From the NCBI GenBank assembly GCA_017962605.1, contig JAGCUY010000180.1, positions 28,368 to 92,367 on the forward strand: a stretch of DNA of 64,000 nucleotides, written 5' to 3'. The position numbers were made by a program, and so were the translations under genes. Positions 24,401-31,410 of the stretch are shown here, in pieces. The number at the start of each line of letters is the position of its first letter. Within the stretch, counting starts at the first letter, position 1. This DNA is from Kiritimatiellia bacterium (GTDB lineage Bacteria; Verrucomicrobiota; Kiritimatiellia; RFP12; JAAYLN01). Under the pieces are notes generated by a model. The model was not told the origin of the DNA. It searched no databases and saw nothing but the letters and a program-made list of their open reading frames with translations.

Positions 24401-24709
24401 ACCCTCACCGTGACGCGGGCGCTGGATGTTGATCCTACAATCTTCGAGCGCAACGGCGGCATCGCCGTCGATGGCGACCTCGTTTTCGGCTCCGGGGCGA
24501 AAGTCTCGTTTGCGGACTCCGACAACTACAGCAAGGAAGCGGCCGGGGCCTACACGCTGGCGACGGCCACTGGGGCCATCACCGGCTTCGACTCGTCGAT
24601 GCTGGAACTCGGCGGAAAGCGGCGGTGCTGGAAAGTCCAGCTGATCAACGGCGGCAAGGAACTTGTCCTTGAACTCATCCCGCCGGCGACAACCTTCATC
24701 TGCAAATAG
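21485..24709 (+). CDS. ECF sigma factor in frame with a membrane segment and a large exported passenger (copy 1)
   Basis: One open frame of 1074 codons. Residues 1-175 are an ECF sigma factor: region 2 (ARRFGVNDSDAEELVNSTFA, then WMCQILTSKYSRS) and region 4 (LPEDQREVIILRYF, then SKIAKYLSIPSGTVRSRLHY). Residues 183-206 form one membrane helix (KAVILALLLCGLTALGAG). A low-complexity linker follows, partly made of heptamer words. At residue 270 a new methionine (ATG 22292) follows AAGGAG and starts a signal peptide ending ASPSAQA. The rest is an autotransporter-strand/beta-helix passenger (LVKLGNGTVTVDD, GTLTV-type repeats) with a PA14-like sandwich near residues 790-890, ending PATTFICK. Either the protein is a tethered sigma factor with its own surface domain, or two proteins are made from one frame. 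The sigma part alone is certain. Confidence 0.8.
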   Translation: MDIVEELRRDREKGARRLEVEYKAGLMSLARRFGVNDSDAEELVNSTFATVVENIDDYIEQSAFFAWMCQILTSKYSRSIRRKSTQMEVFPGTVPDLVDESAQEAIYSNLDASLLRDAVGQLPEDQREVIILRYFVDMPISKIAKYLSIPSGTVRSRLHYARKALALKMGAKMNDVVKKPGGKAVILALLLCGLTALGAGVKLAVARLMPSPPLAVEQQADNSKDAGQATGDPRQAEAYVATQSATDCYRPPATENSNFSTDNSQGEQNMNITTTRTAAMLAAGTMALAASPSAQASMDNWQGNAASPCVVIAVDVDMSLSEALTANNVSLTGAASLVKLGNGTVTVDDESGIGSFAGDIHVFKGGWSVGTAAGFGTSAGSTWVYPNGCVLITDVTVPHTGETFHLAGTGISDWYGWGAIRFPSSSQESAVMAAGAYGSRWILEGDATVMLATGPSVSGQASFLPAVDLELNGHELTLWRGHYGTIATTKLYGNFNSVTGAGGIVCRNGVQFIDYCFSLPGTAANSIVLQNARLNVWETKAMNTPWRLVARPTPIADWHGNATTQAALMPRLRLYAWGNRDRAGEHDFQIWPGPVTLEGDLWIEMENQSRIQPMTFTNKVTGAGGFAVTTGKAWLYLDCPENDFQGGVTLCGPDDRLVLANDGALPADGGRLLMTNSVVTFPSTVSAPWSLPALELAGASEVRNCQGSWKSVTALDGANAQYSSALGASNLVVKSGAKLTVHSLFDPATYAGWEEYYDVNHSTTDLSQLQYQGVQSYPRYFENNSFRDLPDSNNATRTSTRTIAYATYLWNHGSSDGTWTFAGHFGSHVYIWLNGQRILALTAGNAWRNPYRVTGTLHPGANRLVVLSDNCSWGATADTNSGNDIGTWTGVNYKGFAYAEGDVSLAECSDFSVPTDPGDGSFCTTKCGDEALDGIAWAPSFQNLAMEADSTLCLDGALSVETAKGAGLVTNGTLTVTRALDVDPTIFERNGGIAVDGDLVFGSGAKVSFADSDNYSKEAAGAYTLATATGAITGFDSSMLELGGKRRCWKVQLINGGKELVLELIPPATTFICK
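22278..22294 (+). promoter_or_regulatory. Internal ribosome site and start codon inside sigma-passenger gene 1
   Basis: AAGGAG (22278-22283) stands eight bases before the in-frame ATG 22292-22294, which opens a full signal peptide (MNITTTRTAAMLAAGTMALA, then AQA). The ATG lies exactly 807 bases after the sigma start, the same distance as in copy 2. The spacing is nearly the same as at the free passenger gene 31411. Confidence 0.65.
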
Positions 24710-24717
24710 GAGGACGC

Positions 24718-27700
24718 ATGAACCCGGAAATGAAGTTGAAGGCCATTGGCGCCTTTCTGGCCCTTGCCGCGCCCCTCGCCCTTTTGGCCGATGGGTTGAG
24801 CAACCCCGGCTTCGAGAGCAACCTGACTGGCTGGACAACCTACTCAAACATGGCGGCGGACTCGACCGTGGCCCATTCCGGTTCAAAGTCGGCCCGAATA
24901 ACGGTCTCGAACCCCAGCAGCGACCACACGGCCATGACCCTCTATGTTGCCGTTACGTCCGGCCGCACATACACCGCGACATGCCAGGTTCGGACGGAGA
25001 ACGTGAGCGAAGTCACAAGCGCGGGCAACAATGGGACAAAGGGCGCCTGCCTTAACGTCGAGTGGTACAATTCAAGCAAGACGTGGCTGGCGTCCGGCAA
25101 GTATTCGAAGAGCCTGTGGGGCACCGCTGACTGGCGTCTTGCCGTCTGCAGTGGCCTTGCGGCACCAACTGGCGCGGCGTATGCGAAGATCAGCCTGATG
25201 GTGCGCGGCAACGGGAAGGCCTGGTTTGACGACGTGACCTTCGGCCTCGACAAGGGTCCAGTCACCCGCATCTCCCCCGCAAGCGGGGCGTCGCTTGCCG
25301 ACAACACCCCGCTCTTCTCCTGGGCGTTCAAGGGCGGCGTGGGCACTTACACCCTCCAGGTTTCGCAAAACGAGGACTTCCCCTACGGGAGCACATTGGA
25401 GCGCGAAGTCGTGGCGTCCACATCCTACCAGTGGGATTCCCTCCTGGCTCCGGGAACATGGCATTGGCGCGTCTTGGCGGAAGGATGCCCAGACGCCTCG
25501 TCATGGACGTTCACACAGACGGCGGCGACCTCCCGCGACTGCCTCCCGCCGCGTTGTTCCGACATCGCTTGCCGCGTAACGGACGCCGAGGAGACCTTCT
25601 GGCTCCAGGTGACCTCCGAGGACGGCCTATCGGACATTCGCCTCGGCGACTGGGAGGGCACTGTGGCCCAGCGCGTGGGCGACGTTCTCCACTGCAAGTT
25701 CATCTCGCCGGATGGCGGATGGCCGGCGGGGCTGACCGAAACAAACCTCGTCGCGACCGACAATGCCGGCAACGCCTCGACCAACCTCTTCTGGCTCCTC
25801 AACGCGCCGCAGCCCGCGAACGTCGTGACGATTGACGGCAACGGCTTCTACCGCGTGGGTGGCGAACGCTTCTTCCCGCTCATGATCTTCGAGGTGGAGC
25901 TTGGCGACATGGCCGACGTCGCGGCGGCGGGCTTCGACGTGGTACACAACTACAAGTGGGAGAAGAACCGCAGCGTCAACAGCGTCCGCTCCTACCTCGA
26001 CACCTGCACCGCCAACGGCCTGCGGGCCTTCGTTGGCTTCGACCGCGGCACAATCACCGAAGAAGGCCTCATCCAAGGCGATATCGCACGTGTCGCGCAG
26101 CGTGTCGGCGCCCTCGCAGACCATGCCGGCCTTTTCTGCTGGTACCTCTACGACGAGCCGGACAAGGCGGATCCCGTCGTCACCCCCGAATTCGCGAAGA
26201 AGGCCGCCAACCTCGTGCGGACGCTCGACCCCTGGCACCCGGTCACGCTCACGACCGGGCGGGAAAACTCGGCCGCCTACCGCGATGCCTGCGACACCTA
26301 CTGGGCGCAGGCCTACGGCACCTGGGCCGAAGGCTTCGGCAACCCGAAGGCTGTTGCAAGCCGAATCGACGAGATGCCATCATATATGGGCGGAGACACT
26401 TCCCCAGTCACCGTGCTCCTGAACTGCAACGACAGGGAGCAGGGCGAATTGCGGAAACAGGGTGTAGAGCCTGACCCGTCGAAGTTCGCACGAGACTACG
26501 ACCATCTGCGGGCGTGTGCCTTCCTTGGTCTAGCCAAGGAGTGCAACGGCGACTGCTGGTGGTGGTTTGGCCGGGACTCGGACGATTTCTACTCCGCCGC
26601 GCAGTGCCCTCCGGCCTGGACCAACCTCTCGGCCATCGTCCAGGAACTCCGCGTCATGCGCCGGTACGCCCATGCCGCCGGCACCGTTTCCACTGGCACC
26701 GCCACAAGCGGCTCGAACAAGGTGGCCTGGTGGTACAAGACGATGTCCGATGGCTCCGCCTTCGTCGCGGTCAACACCTCCTCCAACGCCGTCTCGGTCA
26801 ATCTGACCCTCCCAGGCCTGGCGTCGCGGAGCGTTACGTTCCGCGGCCACGAGGTGAAGACCGGCTACATGGCCAGTCCAGTCGATACGTCAATCATTGA
26901 CTCGCCCGTGATCGCGCTTTCGCCAGACACGGACATGACGCTCTCGGAGGCGCTGGCCAACGCCGGCGTTTCCAGCCTCGGTACGAAGGGAACCATCTAC
27001 AAGTATGGCAAGCGAACCATAACCGTCGATGACGCAAGCGGCATCGGCTCCTTCACTGGCGACATCCACGTCTGCGAGGGCGGGTGGTCCGTCGGCACGG
27101 CCGCTGGTTTCGGCACCTCCGCCGGCGAGACATGGATTGACGATGGTGCCTGCGTCCTCATAACCGATGTGACGGTCCCGCACACGGGTGAGACTTTCCA
27201 CCTCGCCGGAACGGGCAAGTCCGACTGGTATGGCTGGGGCGCGATCCGCTTCCCGTCCAGCTCGCAGGAATTGGCCACGATGGCCGTCGGCGCATACGGC
27301 TCCCGCTGGATTCTCGAAGGCGACGCGACCGTCATGCTCGCCACTGGCCCCACGACGACGGCCCACAGCGGCTTCCTCCCCGCCATTGACCTCGACCTCA
27401 ACGGCCACGAACTGACGCTCTGGCGCGGCCACTACGGCACCATCGCGACCACCAAGCTCTACGGCAACTTCAACAGCGTGACCGGCGCGGGCGGCATCGT
27501 CTGCAAGAACGGCGTCCAGTTCATCGACTACTGCTTCAGTCTCCCCGGCACTGCCGACAACTACATCGCGCTCCAGAACGCGCGCCTCAACGTCTGGGAG
27601 ACGAAGGCCATGAACACCCCGTGGAGGCTCGTCGCGAAGCCGACGCCGCTCTCCGAATGGCACGGGAACGCCACGACCCAGGCGGCGCTCATGCCGAGAC

Positions 27701-29184
27701 TTCGGCTCTACTCCTGGGGCAACCGCGACAGGGCAGGGGAACACGACTTCCAGATATGGCCTGGACCGGTGACGCTGGAAGGAGACCTCTGGATAGAGAT
27801 GGAAAACCAGAACCGTTGCCACCCGATGACCTTCACGAACAAGGTCACGGGCGCAGGCGGCTTCGCCGTCACGACGGGCAAGGCATGGCTCTACCTCGAC
27901 TGCCCCGAGAACGACTTCCAGGGCGGCGTGACGCTCTGCGGGCCGGATGACCGCCTTGTCCTCGCGAACGATGGCGCCCTCCCTGCGGACGGCGGGCGGC
28001 TGTTGATGACGAACTCAATCGTGGCCTTCCCCTCGACCGTTTCCGCACCGTGGTCGCTTCCGGCGCTCGAACTCGGCGGCACGAGCGAGGTCCGAAACTG
28101 CCAAGGCAACTGGAAGAGCGTCACCGCGCTGTCCGGCGCTGACGCCTCCTACAAGTCAGCCCTCGGCGCCGACGACCTGATTCTCAAGTCCAGCTCGAAG
28201 CTCACGATCCATTCGCTTTTTGACCCCGCCGCGTATGCGGGCTGGGAGGAGCACTACACGCTGGCATCGGCTCCGACGGAATTCGCCGACATCCCACTCG
28301 TCGGAAGGCGGAACGACCCCCGCTATCTCCAGAACAACAGCTTCCCGAAACTGACCGCGCCAAGTGGTTCGACAGGTCGCTCATTGGCCTATTCGACCTA
28401 CATCTGGAACCACAGCCAGGATTACCAGACCTGGACCTTCGCGGGCCATTTCGGGGGGCGGATCATGATCTTCCTGAATGGCGTGAAGATTCTCGACTAC
28501 AACCAGTGGCGCAACCCCTACCGCGTCACGGGGACGCTTCGCCCTGGTCCCAACAAGGTTGTCGTCGTCGCCCCGTCATGCACTTGGGCCGCCACGGCGG
28601 ACGGCGCCAGCGGCACATGGGCTGGCATCAACTACAAGGGCTTCGTCTATTATCCGGGCGAACACGAGCTTGACGACCAGGCTAGCTATCTCTTCCCAGA
28701 CGACCCCGGCGACGGCTCCTTCTGCACGACGATGAGCGGCGACGAGTCAATCGACGGCGTCCAGTGGTCCCCGCATTTCAAGTCTCTCACGATGGAGCAG
28801 GGGTCTGTCCTCGATTTGGATGGAGGCACATTGAGCGTGGAGACCGCAACGGGTTCAGGCACGGTCGTAAACGGCTCCCTGGCCATTGCGGAGACGCTTG
28901 CCGTCGATGCCGGCGTCCTCGAGGGCGATGGAGGCATCGTGGTCAATGGCAACCTCTCCTTTGGTGCGGGGGCCAAGATTCACTTCCCGGATGCCGACGC
29001 CTATTATGGGGCGACAACTGAGGAGTTCACGCTTGCCACCGTTACGGGCACAATCAGCGGCTTCAAGCCATCCATGCTTGACCTCGGCAACCAGCATTCA
29101 TCCTGGGGCGTTGGCCTTTCGGCGAACGGGAATGCGATTCTCCTCAGGCGCATCCCTGTGCAGACGGTGCTGATGCTCCAGTGA
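24718..29184 (+). CDS. Secreted TIM-barrel glycoside hydrolase fused to a passenger domain
   Basis: A 1488-residue exported protein. Signal peptide (KAIGAFLALAAPLALLADG), then a CBM-like jelly roll (residues about 27-180: GFESNLTGWTTYS to KAWFDDVTFG), a fibronectin-like domain (to about 270), and a TIM barrel (about 370-700) with VVHNYKWEKN, FVGFDRGTI and LFCWYLYDEPD. The Glu of DEPD is the likely acid/base of a clan GH-A-type enzyme. From residue about 725 the sequence is a passenger closely similar, also in DNA, to that of the preceding gene and the 31411 gene. It ends TVLMLQ. The start is preceded by AGGAGG and lies eight bases after the previous stop, so the two genes are co-transcribed. 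The substrate is unknown. Confidence 0.8.
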   Translation: MNPEMKLKAIGAFLALAAPLALLADGLSNPGFESNLTGWTTYSNMAADSTVAHSGSKSARITVSNPSSDHTAMTLYVAVTSGRTYTATCQVRTENVSEVTSAGNNGTKGACLNVEWYNSSKTWLASGKYSKSLWGTADWRLAVCSGLAAPTGAAYAKISLMVRGNGKAWFDDVTFGLDKGPVTRISPASGASLADNTPLFSWAFKGGVGTYTLQVSQNEDFPYGSTLEREVVASTSYQWDSLLAPGTWHWRVLAEGCPDASSWTFTQTAATSRDCLPPRCSDIACRVTDAEETFWLQVTSEDGLSDIRLGDWEGTVAQRVGDVLHCKFISPDGGWPAGLTETNLVATDNAGNASTNLFWLLNAPQPANVVTIDGNGFYRVGGERFFPLMIFEVELGDMADVAAAGFDVVHNYKWEKNRSVNSVRSYLDTCTANGLRAFVGFDRGTITEEGLIQGDIARVAQRVGALADHAGLFCWYLYDEPDKADPVVTPEFAKKAANLVRTLDPWHPVTLTTGRENSAAYRDACDTYWAQAYGTWAEGFGNPKAVASRIDEMPSYMGGDTSPVTVLLNCNDREQGELRKQGVEPDPSKFARDYDHLRACAFLGLAKECNGDCWWWFGRDSDDFYSAAQCPPAWTNLSAIVQELRVMRRYAHAAGTVSTGTATSGSNKVAWWYKTMSDGSAFVAVNTSSNAVSVNLTLPGLASRSVTFRGHEVKTGYMASPVDTSIIDSPVIALSPDTDMTLSEALANAGVSSLGTKGTIYKYGKRTITVDDASGIGSFTGDIHVCEGGWSVGTAAGFGTSAGETWIDDGACVLITDVTVPHTGETFHLAGTGKSDWYGWGAIRFPSSSQELATMAVGAYGSRWILEGDATVMLATGPTTTAHSGFLPAIDLDLNGHELTLWRGHYGTIATTKLYGNFNSVTGAGGIVCKNGVQFIDYCFSLPGTADNYIALQNARLNVWETKAMNTPWRLVAKPTPLSEWHGNATTQAALMPRLRLYSWGNRDRAGEHDFQIWPGPVTLEGDLWIEMENQNRCHPMTFTNKVTGAGGFAVTTGKAWLYLDCPENDFQGGVTLCGPDDRLVLANDGALPADGGRLLMTNSIVAFPSTVSAPWSLPALELGGTSEVRNCQGNWKSVTALSGADASYKSALGADDLILKSSSKLTIHSLFDPAAYAGWEEHYTLASAPTEFADIPLVGRRNDPRYLQNNSFPKLTAPSGSTGRSLAYSTYIWNHSQDYQTWTFAGHFGGRIMIFLNGVKILDYNQWRNPYRVTGTLRPGPNKVVVVAPSCTWAATADGASGTWAGINYKGFVYYPGEHELDDQASYLFPDDPGDGSFCTTMSGDESIDGVQWSPHFKSLTMEQGSVLDLDGGTLSVETATGSGTVVNGSLAIAETLAVDAGVLEGDGGIVVNGNLSFGAGAKIHFPDADAYYGATTEEFTLATVTGTISGFKPSMLDLGNQHSSWGVGLSANGNAILLRRIPVQTVLMLQ

Positions 29185-29212
29185 CAATGATTCATTTGCA
29201 CGTTTGACTAAA

Positions 29213-31357
29213 ATGCCTGGAAAGACCTTGCCAATATTGTTAGGAGCGATGGCCGCCATTGCGGCCATCGCCTCGACTCCCGTATCCACGCCACCCACTT
29301 CCTCGGCATTCGGCGAGGGCTTTGAGAACGGGGCCGACGGCTGGGAAGGTGGTGCCAACATGGCTCTGGACACTGCCGTCGCCCACACTTGCGGAAGTTC
29401 AGCCCGCCTCGTTGTCGCCGACCCGACGCGCGATCCAGTTTACATCACGCGCAAAGTCCCCATTGAAGCCGGAGCATACTACACCGCATCGTGCTTCGTC
29501 AGGACGGAAAACGTCGTCGAGGCGCAGGGCGCGAAGTGGTCGGTCGGCGCCGGCCTCATCGTCGAGTGGGCCAACCGCGACGGCGCGTGGATGAAGTCCG
29601 GCCAATACGCCTGCGGGCTGCGCGGGACGGAGGACTGGCGCCGCGTCGAATGCAATTCCCTGAAGGCCCCCGACGAGGCCGGGTTCGCAATCCTTTTCCT
29701 TACGCTCCGCGACGCCGGGACGGCCTGGTTCGACGATGTCTCGCTTGAGCGCGTGGACGTCAGCATCGAAAAGGTGTCGCCAGGGGAGGGCGCAACCTTT
29801 GCCAACAACTGCCCGTTCTTTGAATGGAAGTCAATGCCTGGAATCCGCTCCTATACTTTGGAACTCTCGCAAGACCCGTCGTTCGCGCCTGGGGCGACGC
29901 TGTCCTTCGCGGCGGGCGGGCTGCCGAGGTTCCAGCTCCGCGAACCACTGGAGCCGGGCGTTTGGCACTGGCGCGTCGTCGCGCATGGACTGCAGGACAG
30001 CCACCCAAGGTCTTTCACGCAGACCGCACCGCAGGATCGCGACTGCCTCCCGCCACTTGTCGCTACCAGGGCGGCGCGCGTCACGCGTGGTGACGAACCG
30101 TTCGCGGTTGAGGTCGAGGGCGACGACCTTGCTGTTGTCCTCTTGCTGTTTGGCGCGGAGACGGCCATCGGGCAGCAAGCGGACAGCGGCAAGCGGACAA
30201 TGGCAAGGATGGTTCCCCCAGCCGGCGGCTGGCCGGAAGGCCTTACCGAAGGCCGGCTCATCGCATCTGATGCGTCAGGCAACGCCTCGACAACCGACTT
30301 CTGGCTTCTCAACGAGTCGGCCCCGGCGAACGCCGTGGCCATAGGCGCGGACGGCTTTTACCATGAGAATGGCCAGCGCATCTTCCCGCTGATGATCTAC
30401 GAGGTCGAGCCGGGCGACATGGCCGACATCCGCGAAGCCGGCATCGAGGTCGTCCACAACTACCGCTGGGAGAAGACGCAGGATGACGCCTCCTGCCGCG
30501 CCTGGCTCGACGCATGCGCCACGAATGGGCTGCGCGCCTTTATTGGATTCGACCGCGGCATCCGCACCGGCAGAGGAATGGTGCAGGGCAACCTGGCGTG
30601 CGTCGCGCGCCGTGTCGGCGCACTTGCAAGCCACCCGGCGCTTTTCTGCTGGTATCTCTTTGACGAGCCGGAATGGCTCAACCAGTTCATTACTGCCGAA
30701 TCCATGATTGAGTTCGCCGATCTCGTCCGGGCCCTCGACCCGTTCCACCCCGTCGTGGTGACCACCTGGGGCGAGCAGATGAAGTCCTACCGCCGCTCCT
30801 GGGATACGCACTGGACACAGGCCTACGGCAAGCCCGCCGATGTCGATGACCAGCTGGACGAGCATTTCCGATTCCTCGACAACGATTCGCCGGTCACGCT
30901 TGTGGCATGTTGCAACGACACCGCGCAGGGTGAGCGGCGCAGGCGTGGAGTCGAGCCCGACCCGACGAAGTTCGCGCGAGACCGCGACCACATGCGGGCA
31001 TGCGCCTTCCTAAGCATTGTCAAGGGGTGCAACGGCCTGGCCTGGTGGTGGTTCGGACGCGGCTCGACTGAATATTATTCCGCCGCCCAGTGCCCTCCGG
31101 CGTGGGAGGACATGAAAGGCATTGTCGCTGAACTCCGCTGCCTGCGGCCAATGCTCGCCGCCGACGGAACAGTCGAAAGCGGTTCGGCGCGCGATGGCGA
31201 CGCCCGCGTGAAGTGGTGGCTCAAGCGCGCGGGCGGCAGGACTGTGTTCATCGCCGTCAACACCGCCGACCACCCCGTCACCGTGACAATCGACACGCCC
31301 GAAGGCAGGCGCCGCCTTGACCTGCGACGCTACGAGGTTCGCGTCGAGGGGCTGTAA
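29213..31357 (+). CDS. Secreted TIM-barrel glycoside hydrolase, paralogue without passenger
   Basis: About 714 residues, homologous over its full length to the first half of the preceding protein: signal peptide (LPILLGAMAAIAAIAS), CBM-like domain (GFENGADGWEGGANM to TAWFDDVSLE), fibronectin-like domain, and TIM barrel with VVHNYRWEKT, FIGFDRGI and LFCWYLFDEPE. The catalytic-type Glu in DEPE is kept. It ends right after the barrel's C-terminal sandwich, with no passenger. No ribosome site stands before the ATG at 29213; a TTG at 29204 is an alternative start. A stretch near residue 320 (GQQADSGKRTMARM) is encoded by a period-seven repeat, as in the linker of sigma-passenger gene 1. Confidence 0.78.
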   Translation: MPGKTLPILLGAMAAIAAIASTPVSTPPTSSAFGEGFENGADGWEGGANMALDTAVAHTCGSSARLVVADPTRDPVYITRKVPIEAGAYYTASCFVRTENVVEAQGAKWSVGAGLIVEWANRDGAWMKSGQYACGLRGTEDWRRVECNSLKAPDEAGFAILFLTLRDAGTAWFDDVSLERVDVSIEKVSPGEGATFANNCPFFEWKSMPGIRSYTLELSQDPSFAPGATLSFAAGGLPRFQLREPLEPGVWHWRVVAHGLQDSHPRSFTQTAPQDRDCLPPLVATRAARVTRGDEPFAVEVEGDDLAVVLLLFGAETAIGQQADSGKRTMARMVPPAGGWPEGLTEGRLIASDASGNASTTDFWLLNESAPANAVAIGADGFYHENGQRIFPLMIYEVEPGDMADIREAGIEVVHNYRWEKTQDDASCRAWLDACATNGLRAFIGFDRGIRTGRGMVQGNLACVARRVGALASHPALFCWYLFDEPEWLNQFITAESMIEFADLVRALDPFHPVVVTTWGEQMKSYRRSWDTHWTQAYGKPADVDDQLDEHFRFLDNDSPVTLVACCNDTAQGERRRRGVEPDPTKFARDRDHMRACAFLSIVKGCNGLAWWWFGRGSTEYYSAAQCPPAWEDMKGIVAELRCLRPMLAADGTVESGSARDGDARVKWWLKRAGGRTVFIAVNTADHPVTVTIDTPEGRRRLDLRRYEVRVEGL

Positions 31358-31410
31358 AGGATTTGCACTTTTCCGTCTCTTTTTCCAACTAACAAACCCA
31401 AGGAGAAAAC

